The notes under the pieces: model-generated
The model's input: only the letters and a program-made list of their open reading frames with translations
Databases searched by the model: none
Told to the model about the DNA's origin: nothing
Shown here: positions 1 through 8,498 of the stretch, in pieces
Layout of the letters: every line of letters begins with the position of its first letter
How positions within the stretch are numbered: position 1 is the first letter of the stretch
Source: Nocardiopsis listeri NBRC 13360
GTDB taxonomy: Bacteria > Actinomycetota > Actinomycetes > Streptosporangiales > Streptosporangiaceae
NCBI RefSeq assembly: GCF_001570765.1
Contig: NZ_BCSH01000077.1
Location: 1 to 37,107, forward strand
Direction of reading: 5' to 3'
DNA: 37,107 bases
Translations under genes and position numbers: made by a program

Positions 1-189
1 CCCGCCCAACAACCCCAAGGATCACGACCCCAGGCACACCACCAGCCCGAACTCCCCCACCTGTGGAATAGCGGGAAGCCATCGTGCCCGAGCAACGGCG
101 CTCGCCCGCTTTGATGGAGGTCCGCTCAGCCGGGTTCCAGGATCTGACGCGAGACATCCGCTGAGGCGCGACTGCGGAGGTCGGCTAGC
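1..189. other. Gene-free left edge
   Basis: No coding region with family features or a good start is visible on either strand. Open frames here are antisense extensions over the first carrier gene. It may be the 3' flank of a gene outside the window plus the promoter of the carrier gene. Confidence 0.4.
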
Positions 190-1224
190 GTGAACGGGTA
201 TTCGACCTTCGTTCGGAAAGCCGCAGGCGACCAGACCGTGTCCACGTCCGAGAAGTTCCAAAGCGTATTCGTCGCGCTCGCCGCCGCCCTCGGCCTGGGC
301 GCGGGCCTGCTCTGGCCGATCGGCGAGGCCACCGGCCTCCTCGTGCTGCCGGCGCTGATGCTCATGTTGGTGGCGGTGTTCGTTCAGGTGGACGCCGCCC
401 AGGTCCGCGAGGTACGCGGCGCGCGCACGGTGGTGGTCGCCGGTCTCGTGCTCAACTTCGTGTTCACCCCACTGTTCGCGTGGGCGCTCGGGGCGGGTCT
501 GCTGGGCGACTCCCCCGACCTGCGGATCGGTCTCCTCCTCCTGCTCGTCACCCCTTGTACCGACTGGTACCTGGTGTTCACGGGCCTGGCGCGGGGCCAC
601 ATGGGGGTTGCGTCCGCCGTACTACCGGTGAACCTGCTGCTCCAGCTCTTGCTGTTGCCCGTCTACATTCTGCTGTTGGGCGGCGAGGCGGCGATGGTCG
701 ACTCCGCGACCCTGGTGGAGGCGGTGTTGCTGGTTCTGGTCGTACCTTTGGTGACGGCGGTGGTGGCCCGGTGGTCGGCCCTGCGTTGGAAGGGCGACCA
801 GTGGCGGGATGAGCGTTTGGTCTCGATGGCCTCGACGTCAGTCCTACCGCTGCTGTACGTGGCGGTGTTCGCCATGTTCGCCGGGCAGGCCCGCACGGTC
901 GTGGCGCACCTGGGAGACCTGGCGATCCTCATGCTCCCCTTGGCACTATTCTTCCTGGTGATGCCGCTGGTGGCGGTCGGGGTGAGCCGCTTGCTCCGAC
1001 TCCCCGCCGATCAGAGGGTCACGCTCACCATGACGACCGTGGCGCGCAACTCCCCGGTGGCCCTGGCCATCGCGGTGGCGGCGTTCCCCGACCGCCCGCT
1101 GATCGCGGTGGCGTTGGTGGTGGGCCCGTTGTTGGAGTTGCCGGTGCTGGCGGTACTCAGCCAGATCGTGCGCGTCCGCGACACCACTCGGCGGTTCTGC
1201 GTGCGGCGGGGGCGAAACGGGTAA
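190..1224 (+). CDS. ACR3/bile-acid:sodium symporter-like membrane carrier
   Basis: Hydrophobic protein of up to 344 residues with roughly nine or ten membrane segments, resembling the ACR3 arsenite / bile acid:sodium symporter superfamily. The stretch TPCTDWYLVFTGLARG around residues 120-135 corresponds to the conserved Cys-containing segment of actinobacterial proteins annotated as arsenic resistance carriers. Actual substrate is unknown: no arsR, arsC or other arsenic gene lies nearby. Start is uncertain. GTG at 190 gives an extra polar leader, whereas GTG at 238 gives MSTSEKFQSVF directly before the first membrane helix and is equally plausible. It is followed after 47 bp by a small membrane protein gene in the same direction. 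Confidence 0.75.
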   Translation: MNGYSTFVRKAAGDQTVSTSEKFQSVFVALAAALGLGAGLLWPIGEATGLLVLPALMLMLVAVFVQVDAAQVREVRGARTVVVAGLVLNFVFTPLFAWALGAGLLGDSPDLRIGLLLLLVTPCTDWYLVFTGLARGHMGVASAVLPVNLLLQLLLLPVYILLLGGEAAMVDSATLVEAVLLVLVVPLVTAVVARWSALRWKGDQWRDERLVSMASTSVLPLLYVAVFAMFAGQARTVVAHLGDLAILMLPLALFFLVMPLVAVGVSRLLRLPADQRVTLTMTTVARNSPVALAIAVAAFPDRPLIAVALVVGPLLELPVLAVLSQIVRVRDTTRRFCVRRGRNG

Positions 1225-1271
1225 CGGGAGAGTGGGCCACGACCGGCCGCCCCTGACCCCCGGGAGCCCCC

Positions 1272-1919
1272 GTGAAGCTGTACGCCGACACCCCCGTCCG
1301 CGCCTGTCTGCAACTCGTCTCCGACCTGGCCGCCTTGACCTGGGTGTTCTTGTGGATCTCCGCCGCGTTGTCCCTACGCGACCTGCTCCTGTCGCTGAAC
1401 CGACCCGGCGAGCTGATGGCCGACACGGGCCAGGGGTTCACCGAGCACATGAACACCGCCGCCGAGAACGTCGGGCAGGTGCCGCTGGCCGGGGACGCCC
1501 TGGCCACGCCGTTCACCAACCTCGGCGAGAGCGGCGAATCCCTGACCGCCGCAGGTGACTCCTTCCAGGAGTCGGTGGCCTCGCTGGCGTTCACCCTGCC
1601 GATGCTGGTCGCCGTCATTCCACTGTTCCTGCTGGCGGCGACCTGGTTGCCCGCGCGCGTTCGCTGGATCCACCGCGCCACCACGACCAGGCGGATGAGC
1701 GCGATGTCCGCCGAGGCGCGCACCAGGTTGCTGGCACTACGAGCGTTGTCCTCGGCCTCCCCCACCAGGCTCATGGAGGTGCACGAGGACCCGGCCCGCG
1801 CCTGGCGAGAGGACGAGTCGGCGACGGTGGACCGCTTGGCCGCACTGGAGCTGAATCGACTGGGCCTGCGCCCGGACAAGACCACCAAGGCGAAGGCGAG
1901 GCTCAGTCCACGCGGATGA
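1272..1919 (+). CDS. Conserved hypothetical membrane protein, two helices
   Basis: 215 residues, GTG start preceded by GGGAG. A hydrophobic helix lies at about residues 17-38 and a second at about 107-127. Between them is a soluble segment rich in small and polar residues (about 45-100), probably outside the membrane, and the C-terminal 90 residues are charged and probably cytoplasmic. No catalytic motif is visible and I cannot assign a function. It lies 47 bp after the carrier gene and may be co-transcribed with it. Its last 17 bp overlap the 3' end of the opposing response-regulator gene. Confidence 0.65.
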   Translation: MKLYADTPVRACLQLVSDLAALTWVFLWISAALSLRDLLLSLNRPGELMADTGQGFTEHMNTAAENVGQVPLAGDALATPFTNLGESGESLTAAGDSFQESVASLAFTLPMLVAVIPLFLLAATWLPARVRWIHRATTTRRMSAMSAEARTRLLALRALSSASPTRLMEVHEDPARAWREDESATVDRLAALELNRLGLRPDKTTKAKARLSPRG

Positions 1920-2556
1920 GGCCTCTGCGCAGTGCGGTGGTGATCGCGGCGGTCCGGTTGTCCACACCCAACTTCTCGAACACGTGCACCAGGTGGGTCT
2001 TGACCGTCGCCTCGCTGATGAACAGCCGTTTGGAGATCGCACGGTTGGACAGACCCATGGCCAACAACCCGAGGATCTCCAGCTCGCGGCCGCTCAGAGT
2101 TGGAACCGGTGAACGCAGCCGGCCCATGAGGCGGTCGGCGACGTCGGGGGCCAGCGCGGTCTGTCCGCGTGCGGCGGTGTGCACCGCCTCGCACAGCTGG
2201 TCGGGCGGAGCGTCCTTGAGCATGTATCCGGTGGCGCCGGCCTCCACCGCGGCGAGGATGTCCGCGTCGGTGTCGTAGGTGGTCAACACCAGCACGGGCG
2301 GTGGGTCGGTCAGGGCCGTGATGGCCCGGATGGCGGTGACCCCGTCCATGCCGGCCCCCATTCGCAGGTCCATCAGCACGACGTCCACACCCGTCCCGGA
2401 TCGGAGGGTGTCCAGGGCCGCCCGACCATCGGCGGCTTCGGCCACCACGTCCATGTCCGCGCGTTCGGCGAACATCGCCTTGAGTCCGTGGCGTACGACG
2501 GGGTGGTCGTCCACCAGCAGAATGCGCAGGCGCGCCGTGCCCTTCTCGCTGGTCAC
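1903..2556 (-). CDS. NarL/LuxR-family response regulator
   Basis: 217 residues. The N-terminal receiver domain (about 10-125) has the acidic pair DD at 16-17 and the phospho-acceptor Asp63 in VVLMDLRM, with the switch Thr/Lys further on (LVLTTYD, MLKDAPP). The C-terminal LuxR-type helix-turn-helix (about 150-212) reads LSGRELEILGLLAMGLSN and then ATVKTHLVHVFEKLGV. It is the output partner of the adjacent histidine kinase: its GTG start overlaps the kinase stop codon by 4 bp (GTGA), so the two are translationally coupled. The likely target is the divergent ABC exporter operon, inferred from position only. Confidence 0.93.
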   Translation of the reverse strand: MTSEKGTARLRILLVDDHPVVRHGLKAMFAERADMDVVAEAADGRAALDTLRSGTGVDVVLMDLRMGAGMDGVTAIRAITALTDPPPVLVLTTYDTDADILAAVEAGATGYMLKDAPPDQLCEAVHTAARGQTALAPDVADRLMGRLRSPVPTLSGRELEILGLLAMGLSNRAISKRLFISEATVKTHLVHVFEKLGVDNRTAAITTALRRGLIRVD

Positions 2557-3824
2557 CGGCCCTCCTCCAACGAAGTCGTCTTCCGGGTCAGGGGTAGTCG
2601 GACGGCGATGGCGGTGCCCTCTCCGTGCGCGGACTCCACGTGCAGCCCACCCCCCAGGGCGGCCACGCGTTCGTGCAGCGCGGTGATCCCGTATCCGCTG
2701 CCGTCGGCTCGGGTCCGGATCTCCTCTGGCACGAAACCCACCCCGTCGTCGTACACGTCCAGGGTGACCTCCTCCCCCAGGTAGCCGAGGGTGACCACGG
2801 CGGTGGTGGCGCGGGCGTGCGCGGAGACGTTGGCGAGGCTGGCCTGGGCCGCGCGCAGCAACGCCACCTCGTAACCCGAGGGTAGTTCGGTGGGGGTGCC
2901 GTCCGTGCGCAGCCGACAGTCGATGCCGTCGGTGCGGGCGACCTTGGCGCAGAGCCGGCGCAGTGCTTCTGGGAGGTCGGCCCCGGTGAGGGAGGGCGGT
3001 GCGAGGTCTCGCACGAACCCGCGCGCCTCGGCGAGGTTGGTGGACGCGCTCTCTCGGGCCTCGGCGATACGGGTGGCGGCCAGGCCGGGGTCCTCGGGCA
3101 GGGCGTTCTCCGCGGAGCGCAGCAACAGGACGATGCTGGACAGGCCTTGGGCGAGGGTGTCGTGGATCTCCCGGGCCAGACGTTCGCGCTCGTCCAACAC
3201 GCCGGTGCGCCGTTGGGACTCGGCGAGTTCGTCGCGGGTGCGGGTGAGCGTCTCGATGAGTTCCCGGCGCCGTTCGCTCTCGCGGTGCAGGGCCATGTAC
3301 CCGACGGCGATCGCGACCGCGAACACCGCACCGAGCACCGGGCCCAGGACCATTCCGGCGGTGAGGTCACCGGTGTGCAGGGCCTGTCCGAGGACCACGG
3401 TCGCGGTGATGACCACGACGGCGATCACCGAGTGCGCGCCGCGCAGCAGGTTCAGGTGCAGGAAGTACAGGGGGAAGGCCAGCCACACGAAGTCGGGGTC
3501 GGCCCAGGCCAGGAGGGCCCACAACACGGTGACGGCGGCCAGCCACGCCAGTGATCGGGTGCGGTGTACGTCGTGCCGGGCCACCAGCGCGCCGGAGCAG
3601 TAGACCGCGCCCAGCAGGACCGCTCCGCACACCACCGCCCACCGGGTCCACTCCGGGTGGGCGGGTTCCGTGGCCGGGGAACCCGGCCCGAGCGCACCGA
3701 CCAGGTAGCGGGAGGTGGCCACCCCCAGCAGGAACAGGAAGCAGGCGTGCAGGAGCAGACGCAGCACCCGCAGCACCGTCGTCACCCCGGGCGGTTCGGC
3801 CGCCCACCCTCCGCTGTAACGCAT
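2553..3824 (-). CDS. Membrane sensor histidine kinase (HisKA_3 type)
   Basis: 423 residues from ATG at 3824. About five or six hydrophobic segments fill residues 17-178. They are followed by a coiled linker, a DHp domain with the phospho-acceptor His221 in REIHDTLAQGLSSI, and a HATPase domain with a glycine-rich box (DDGVGF, GYGITALHERV). This is the NarL-partner kinase architecture seen next to ABC exporters in actinomycetes. The open frame runs further upstream, but that part is antisense to the ABC permease and has no kinase features, so 3824 was chosen. It is divergent from the ABC pair, with a shared 186-bp promoter region. The signal sensed is unknown. Confidence 0.92.
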   Translation of the reverse strand: MRYSGGWAAEPPGVTTVLRVLRLLLHACFLFLLGVATSRYLVGALGPGSPATEPAHPEWTRWAVVCGAVLLGAVYCSGALVARHDVHRTRSLAWLAAVTVLWALLAWADPDFVWLAFPLYFLHLNLLRGAHSVIAVVVITATVVLGQALHTGDLTAGMVLGPVLGAVFAVAIAVGYMALHRESERRRELIETLTRTRDELAESQRRTGVLDERERLAREIHDTLAQGLSSIVLLLRSAENALPEDPGLAATRIAEARESASTNLAEARGFVRDLAPPSLTGADLPEALRRLCAKVARTDGIDCRLRTDGTPTELPSGYEVALLRAAQASLANVSAHARATTAVVTLGYLGEEVTLDVYDDGVGFVPEEIRTRADGSGYGITALHERVAALGGGLHVESAHGEGTAIAVRLPLTRKTTSLEEGR

Positions 3825-3963
3825 CACCGCAGCGTACGACGTGCGCGTGTGCGGTGGCATCAACCGTTCGATGGAGTTCTCGCTCCACCTCGCCGCCCCC
3901 GAGGACGCTCCGTTCACCCGATGTCGATGATCTTGTGCCGGGCGAGGCTGGAAGTACGTCGAA

Positions 3964-3990
3964 GGCGGTGCCCATCGCACCGCCCGTTTC
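3964..3990 (+). promoter_or_regulatory. Terminator-like hairpin in the leader of the ABC permease gene
   Basis: GGCGGTGC and GCACCGCC form a perfect 8-bp stem with the 5-nt loop CCATC, followed at once by the pyrimidine tract CGTTTCTTTC. It ends about 10 nt before the Shine-Dalgarno sequence (GGAAAGGAGG, 3995-4004) of the FtsX-like permease. Its form is that of an intrinsic terminator placed as an attenuator. No alternative pairing partner or leader peptide was identified. Confidence 0.5.
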
Positions 3991-4010
3991 TTTCGGAAAG
4001 GAGGGCCGCC

Positions 4011-5108
4011 GTGTTCGTCGCCCTTCGTGACATCCGCTTCGCCAAGGGGCGGTTCGCGCTGATGGGCTCCGTCGTCGCGCTGATCACCCTGTTGATCGTC
4101 CTGTTGTCGGGGCTGACCGCCGGGTTGGCCGACCAGTCCACCTCCGCGATCAAGAACCTGCCCGCCACCCACGTCTCCTTCGGCACGTCCGGGGACGGTG
4201 AACCGGAGGAGTCCTACGCCGACAGCACCGTCACCCGGGCCCAACTCGACGCCTGGTCCGACACCGAGGGGGTGGAGTGGGCGGAGCCGTTGGGCATCAC
4301 CCAGAGTCGGGTCGAGTTCGACGACGGTGATGGCACCGCCGTGGCCCTGTTCGGTGTGCCCGCCGACGGCCGACTGGCGCCCGAGGGCCCGACCGGTGTG
4401 GACGGCCTGGTGGTGAGCGAGGAGATCGCCGAGGACTTCGGGGTCGTCGAGGGCGACACCGTCACCGTGGGCGGGACCGAGTTGACCGTGGACGGGGTAG
4501 CCCCCACCGAGTCCTACAGCCATACCCCCGCGGTGTGGACCGACATCGACACCTGGCGGGGGATCGACCCGCGGGTGCGGCACGCCGAGGGCGAGGACGC
4601 GCCGGTGGCCAACGTGGTGGCCTCCGAGGTGTCCCTGACCGAGGCGGTCGAGCAGGCGGACGCGGAGGCCGGCACCATCACCGCCGATCTGTCGGACAGC
4701 CTGCGCGCGATCGGTTCGTTCTCCTCGGAGAACAGTTCGCTGGTCACCATGCAGGGGTTCCTGTACGCGATCTCCGCGCTGGTGATCGGGGCGTTCCTGA
4801 CCGTGTGGACGATCCAGCGCGGCGGAGACATCGCGATCCTCAAGGCGCTCGGTGGGTCCACCCGTTACCTGCTGCGCGACGCCCTGGCCCAGGCGTTGAT
4901 CGTGCTGGCCGTGGGCACCGCCGTCGGTGGCGCCGTGGGCGTGGGCCTGGGCGCCCTGGCCGGTTCGGTACTTCCGTTCTCCCTGACCGTGACCACCACG
5001 GTCGGGCCGGTGATCGCCATGGTCGTGCTGGGCATGCTCGGCGCGGTCCTGGCCGTGCGCCGTATCACCTCCGTCGACCCGTTGACCGCCTTGGGAGGCG
5101 TCCGATGA
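4011..5108 (+). CDS. FtsX-like ABC transporter permease (MacB/LolC type)
   Basis: 365 residues. The GTG start at 4011 is fixed by the very strong upstream GGAAAGGAGG. The architecture is an N-terminal helix (about 17-38), a large extracytoplasmic domain (about 45-245) with the pattern VxxGDxVTVGGTELTVDG typical of MacB-PCD domains, and three C-terminal helices (about 250-360). This is the single-FtsX-domain layout of half-permeases that dimerise to form Type VII ABC exporters or mechanotransmission complexes. It is coupled to the ATPase gene by a 4-bp ATGA overlap. Adjacency to a two-component system suggests induction by an envelope stress or antimicrobial, though this is inferred from context alone. 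Confidence 0.9.
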   Translation: MFVALRDIRFAKGRFALMGSVVALITLLIVLLSGLTAGLADQSTSAIKNLPATHVSFGTSGDGEPEESYADSTVTRAQLDAWSDTEGVEWAEPLGITQSRVEFDDGDGTAVALFGVPADGRLAPEGPTGVDGLVVSEEIAEDFGVVEGDTVTVGGTELTVDGVAPTESYSHTPAVWTDIDTWRGIDPRVRHAEGEDAPVANVVASEVSLTEAVEQADAEAGTITADLSDSLRAIGSFSSENSSLVTMQGFLYAISALVIGAFLTVWTIQRGGDIAILKALGGSTRYLLRDALAQALIVLAVGTAVGGAVGVGLGALAGSVLPFSLTVTTTVGPVIAMVVLGMLGAVLAVRRITSVDPLTALGGVR

Positions 5109-5785
5109 GCCTGCAACTGAACGATGTGACCCTGACCTACCCCGACGGTGAGGGAACGGTGACCGCCCTGGATCGGGTGTCGGTCGACGTGGCCCCGGGT
5201 GAGCTGACCGCCGTGGTCGGCCCGTCGGGTTCGGGCAAGTCGAGCCTGTTGGCGGTGGCCGCGACCCTGATCCGGCCGGATTCGGGCCGGGTGGTCGTGG
5301 GCGGTGTGGACACGTTGGGGCTACGTCCCCGTGAGCTGACCGAGCTGCGGCTGGAACGGGTGGGCATCGTGTTCCAGCAGCCGAACCTGATCTCGTCGCT
5401 GACCGTGGTGGAACAGCTGTTGGTCACCGAACACATGCGGGCCCGGTCACCGCACCGCGCGCGGACTCGGGCGATGGAGACCCTGGCGGCCGTGGGTCTG
5501 GCCGGTAAGGAACATCGTCGGCCACACCAACTGTCCGGTGGTGAGCGTCAGCGCGTGAACATCGCCCGTGCGTTGTCGGGACGGCCGAGCGCGCTGTTGG
5601 TGGACGAGCCCACGGCGGCGCTGGACCAGGAGCGGGGCGCGGCCATCATCGACCTGGTGGCGGAGGCGACCCGAGAGTTCGAGGTGGCGACCCTGCTGGT
5701 CACACACGACACCGAACACCTGGGCGCGGCCGGACGGGTGCTGGAGATGCGCGACGGACGGCTGTCGGCGCTGGACCGGGCCTGA
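5105..5785 (+). CDS. ABC transporter ATP-binding protein (MacB/LolD type)
   Basis: 226 residues. Walker A is GPSGSGKSS (39-47), the Q-loop is in IVFQQPNL (about 89-95), the signature is LSGGERQRV (143-151), Walker B is LLVDEP (164-169) and the switch His is in LLVTHD. ATG at 5105 overlaps the permease stop. It should energise the FtsX-like permease encoded just upstream as a homodimer on the cytoplasmic face. A hairpin follows directly after its stop codon, so the operon probably ends here with two genes. Confidence 0.95.
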   Translation: MSLQLNDVTLTYPDGEGTVTALDRVSVDVAPGELTAVVGPSGSGKSSLLAVAATLIRPDSGRVVVGGVDTLGLRPRELTELRLERVGIVFQQPNLISSLTVVEQLLVTEHMRARSPHRARTRAMETLAAVGLAGKEHRRPHQLSGGERQRVNIARALSGRPSALLVDEPTAALDQERGAAIIDLVAEATREFEVATLLVTHDTEHLGAAGRVLEMRDGRLSALDRA

Positions 5786-5804
5786 ACGGCCCTCGATGGG
5801 CCGT
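5786..5804 (+). terminator. Hairpin after the ABC operon
   Basis: ACGGCCC, loop TCGAT, then GGGCCGT: a perfect 7-bp stem starting one base after the ATPase stop codon. There is no T-tract, as is common for actinomycete terminators. Confidence 0.55.
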
Positions 5805-5911
5805 GGGGCCGGTGATGGCCTTCCGTGGCCGCTTTCGGACATGGAGGCGCACCTCGCCGCGCGGCCCGTCTCCCTAGGCTTGGTTCCCAGCCGAAAACCC
5901 TGGAGCGGTCC

Positions 5912-6565
5912 ATGAAGATGTCGGCTCGGCCGGAATGCGACGTCGTCGCACTCAACACCTCCGACTCGGTGCTCGTCCTCTTGGAGGTCGAGGCGCCCGA
6001 ACGCGCGCCCGGTCGTGCCCGCCCGCCGGCCACCCTGGAGGTGGTGGTGGATCGGAGCGGGTCGATGACGATCCGGGGCGGCGAGTCCGTGGAGCGGGTG
6101 TCGGTGGTGGGCGATCCTCCGGCGAGCCGGTTGGACGACGGGACGCTCATGGTGGAGCTGGGCGACTTCTTCTCCGGGGAGAGCCGCCGATCATTGCTGC
6201 GGGTGTCCACCGCGGTGCTCGCGGAGGCCGGGAGTCGGGACGATGACGAGGACGTGGTGTTGGCGAAGGTGGGGCTCACGCACGTCGACCCGGCGACCTT
6301 GGCGTCGTACACCGACACCTTGGAGGTGCGGGTGCGGGTCGCCTGGCGGGTGGACCGGCGCGAGGCGGACGAACGGGTGCGCGCCGAGGAGTTGTTCCAG
6401 GAGGCGCGGTCGGTCGAGCGTCGCGCTTGGGAGGCGGTGGCGCGGCAGGCGGAGGACGACGCGAGCGGCGCCGGCGGGACGCGTGGGCGTGGGTCGCGGC
6501 TGTTCGGTGGTCGTGACCACTCCGGGGAATCGTTCCCGGACGCCCCCGCCGGCGAGGAACGCTGA
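5912..6565 (+). CDS. VWA-family protein lacking most of its VWA domain
   Basis: 217 residues from ATG at 5912. The N-terminus has a beta-rich segment ending in VVVDRSGSM (residues 44-52), the DxSxS MIDAS motif that opens a von Willebrand A domain. The protein then passes directly to RVSVVGDPPASRLDDGTLMVELGDFFSGE, a segment that in full-length bacterial VWA proteins follows the VWA domain. A charged alpha-helical C-terminus comes next. About 150-180 residues (the remaining MIDAS residues and the Rossmann core) are absent without a frame break. It is probably a decayed gene still open in frame, or a reduced protein with no metal site. Codon use looks normal. No function can be assigned. Confidence 0.6.
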   Translation: MKMSARPECDVVALNTSDSVLVLLEVEAPERAPGRARPPATLEVVVDRSGSMTIRGGESVERVSVVGDPPASRLDDGTLMVELGDFFSGESRRSLLRVSTAVLAEAGSRDDDEDVVLAKVGLTHVDPATLASYTDTLEVRVRVAWRVDRREADERVRAEELFQEARSVERRAWEAVARQAEDDASGAGGTRGRGSRLFGGRDHSGESFPDAPAGEER

Positions 6566-6719
6566 GCCGAGCGAGCCCCGGAGGGGCGGGCATTGTGCCA
6601 GGCAGCGGCCGTCACCGTGGTGGATTCACCCGGTTGACCGGTGCCGGCCAAAGCCCTCCGGGGCCGGACGGGGACCGGTAGAACAGTCCTTTGTCGGCCC
6701 CGGCCCGTAAGGAGGCACA

Positions 6720-6806
6720 GTGCCCGATCGACTCGCCGACGTCGTGATACTCGTGCTGTTGATCTTGCTGCTGGCCTGGTTGAACAACAACTTCGTGTGC
6801 CCCTGA
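6720..6806 (+). CDS. 28-residue single-helix membrane peptide
   Basis: GTG start at 6720 preceded by TAAGGAGG (6707-6714), a near-perfect Shine-Dalgarno sequence with about 5 nt spacing. The product begins MPDRLADVV, continues as a hydrophobic helix ILVLLILLLAWL and ends LNNNFVCP: one membrane-spanning helix with a short polar tail containing Cys27. It stands alone, 154 bp after the VWA-like gene and 13 bp before the end of the opposing DUF1445 gene. Support comes from the ribosome-binding site and the composition. There is no homology evidence and the function is unknown. Confidence 0.5.
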   Translation: MPDRLADVVILVLLILLLAWLNNNFVCP

Positions 6807-6819
6807 GGTCACCGATCGG

Positions 6820-7632
6820 TCAGGGGACCTGGTAGGTGGAGTCCCGGACGTCGGTGATGGCCATGTGGCCCGGTGCGTGGCCGATGGCGAACTCGGGGGC
6901 CGAGGCCATCACCGCGGCCTGCGGGGTGACCCCACAGGCCCAGAAGACGGGGATCTCGCCCTCGCGGATCTCGACCGGGTCGCCGTGGTCCGGCCTGGTC
7001 AGATCCTTGATGCCCAGGGCCGACGGGTCGCCCACGTGCACGGGGGAACCGTGCACGGCCGGGTAGCGGGAGGTGATCCGCACCGCGGCGGCGACCTGGT
7101 GGGCGGGGATCGGGCGCATGGAGACCACGAGCGGTCCGGAGAACCGGCCGGCGGGGCGGCACGGCCGGTCGGTCTCGTACATGGCGACGTTGGTGCCCGC
7201 CTCGATGTGGCGGACCGGCACACCGGCCTCCAGCAGCGGGGTCTCGAACGTGAAGCTGCATCCGATGAGGAAGGACACCAGGTCTTCGCGCCACAGGTCG
7301 GTGACCTCGGCGCGTTCCTCGACGCACTCGCCGTCGCGGTAGATCCGGTAGGCGGGCAGGTCGGTGCGCAGGTCGCCGTCGAACACCGAGGCGGACACGT
7401 CGCCGGGTTCGGTGACGTCCAGGACCGGACAGGACTTGGGGTTGCGCTGGGCGAACAGCAGGAAGTCGAAGGCCAGGTCGCGCGGCAGGCACAGCAGGTT
7501 GGCCTGTGCGTAGCCGCGGCTGTGGCCGCAGGTGGGCACGCGTGTCCCGGCGCGGAACAGCTCCCGGGCCCGGGCGGGTGACAGGTCCGCCGGAGAGTAC
7601 GGGGAGGTCGAGGAGTCGGTCTGGGGGCTCAT
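6820..7632 (-). CDS. ycsI: DUF1445 (YcsI/putative hydro-lyase) protein
   Basis: 270 residues, the usual length for this family. ATG at 7632 is preceded by GGAGGT at a good distance. Family features include GYAQANLL near residue 45, [46 protein letters not shown] and a C-terminal [29 protein letters not shown]. The chemistry of the bacterial protein is not settled. A DUF1445 domain is part of mammalian D-glutamate cyclase, which interconverts D-glutamate and 5-oxo-D-proline, and that fits its place as last gene of a 5-oxoprolinase operon, 5 bp after pxpC. The role in 5-oxo-D-proline handling is inferred. Confidence 0.9.
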   Translation of the reverse strand: MSPQTDSSTSPYSPADLSPARARELFRAGTRVPTCGHSRGYAQANLLCLPRDLAFDFLLFAQRNPKSCPVLDVTEPGDVSASVFDGDLRTDLPAYRIYRDGECVEERAEVTDLWREDLVSFLIGCSFTFETPLLEAGVPVRHIEAGTNVAMYETDRPCRPAGRFSGPLVVSMRPIPAHQVAAAVRITSRYPAVHGSPVHVGDPSALGIKDLTRPDHGDPVEIREGEIPVFWACGVTPQAAVMASAPEFAIGHAPGHMAITDVRDSTYQVP

Positions 7633-7637
7633 GGGTT

Positions 7638-8498
7638 CTACCTCCATTGGACGAAGCGGATGCGGGTACCGGGGCGGGCCTGGGCGGCTACGGGCAGGTC
7701 CGCCGCGCACACCACGGCGATGACCGGGTAGCCACCGGTGACGGGGTGGTCGGCCAGGAACAGGACGGGTTCTCCCCGGGTCGGCACCTGTAGGGAGCCG
7801 GGCACCATGCCCTCACTGGGCAGTTCGCCCTCGCGGGAGCGTTCCAATGCCGGACCGGCCAGGCGGGCGCCCACCCGGTCGCTGCGCGGGGTCACCTCGA
7901 AGAGGTCGTCGAACAGTGTGCGATGGGCCCGTTCGGTGAACCAGTCCTCGCGCGGGCCGAGGCGCACCCGCAGGCATACCTCGTCGGCGCCGACCGGGGC
8001 GGTGGGCACGTGGTCCAGGAGCGGCCGAGCCTGGGGAGCCGGTCCGATGGGCAGCAGGTCGCCCGGTTCGGGCAGGGCCGGGCCGAGGCCGGCGAGCACG
8101 TCGGTGCTGCGCGACCCCAGCACGGGCGGCACGTCGATGCCCCCGCGTACGGCCAGGTAGGAACGCAGACCACGGGCGGGGACGCCGAGGGAGAGCTCGG
8201 CCCCGTCGGGCAGGTGTAGGACCTCGTTGAGGGCGGCGCCCCGGCCGTCGATCCGCACCGGGGTCGGGGCGCCGGTCACCGCGACGGTGACCGGTCCGCG
8301 TGCGCGCACCCGCAGTCCGCCGAGGGTGACCTCCAGGGTGGCGGCCTCCGGCGGGTTCGCGAGGATGCGGTTGGCCAGGGCGTGGGAGCACGCGTCGGCG
8401 GCGCCCGAGCGGCCCACCCCGAGGGCGGCGTGGCCGAAGCGCCCGGTGTCCTGCACGGTGCTCATGGGTCCGGTGGCCAGGACCTCCAGGGAGCTCAC
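7638..8498 (-). CDS. pxpC: 5-oxoprolinase subunit C (biotin-dependent carboxylase-like, KipA family)
   Basis: 286 residues. The GTG start at 8498 overlaps the pxpB stop (GTGA) and has a GAGGAGG site. Family landmarks are [30 protein letters not shown] at the N-terminus, the [12 protein letters not shown] strand, [20 protein letters not shown] in the middle and [17 protein letters not shown] near the C-terminus. With PxpA and PxpB it forms the ATP-dependent prokaryotic 5-oxoprolinase that opens 5-oxo-L-proline to glutamate. Older annotation calls it allophanate hydrolase subunit 2. It is cytoplasmic. Confidence 0.94.
   Translation of the reverse strand: MSSLEVLATGPMSTVQDTGRFGHAALGVGRSGAADACSHALANRILANPPEAATLEVTLGGLRVRARGPVTVAVTGAPTPVRIDGRGAALNEVLHLPDGAELSLGVPARGLRSYLAVRGGIDVPPVLGSRSTDVLAGLGPALPEPGDLLPIGPAPQARPLLDHVPTAPVGADEVCLRVRLGPREDWFTERAHRTLFDDLFEVTPRSDRVGARLAGPALERSREGELPSEGMVPGSLQVPTRGEPVLFLADHPVTGGYPVIAVVCAADLPVAAQARPGTRIRFVQWR

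Noticed and set aside
3825..4583. Upstream extension of the histidine kinase frame.
   Set aside because: It is antisense to the FtsX permease and resembles nothing in kinases. ATG 3824 gives a normal N-terminus.
6575..6720. Short GC dyads (GCCCC-GGA-GGGGC; GGGGCCG...CGGCCCC) before the small peptide gene.
   Set aside because: They are too short, or the loop is too long, to call a terminator or riboswitch.
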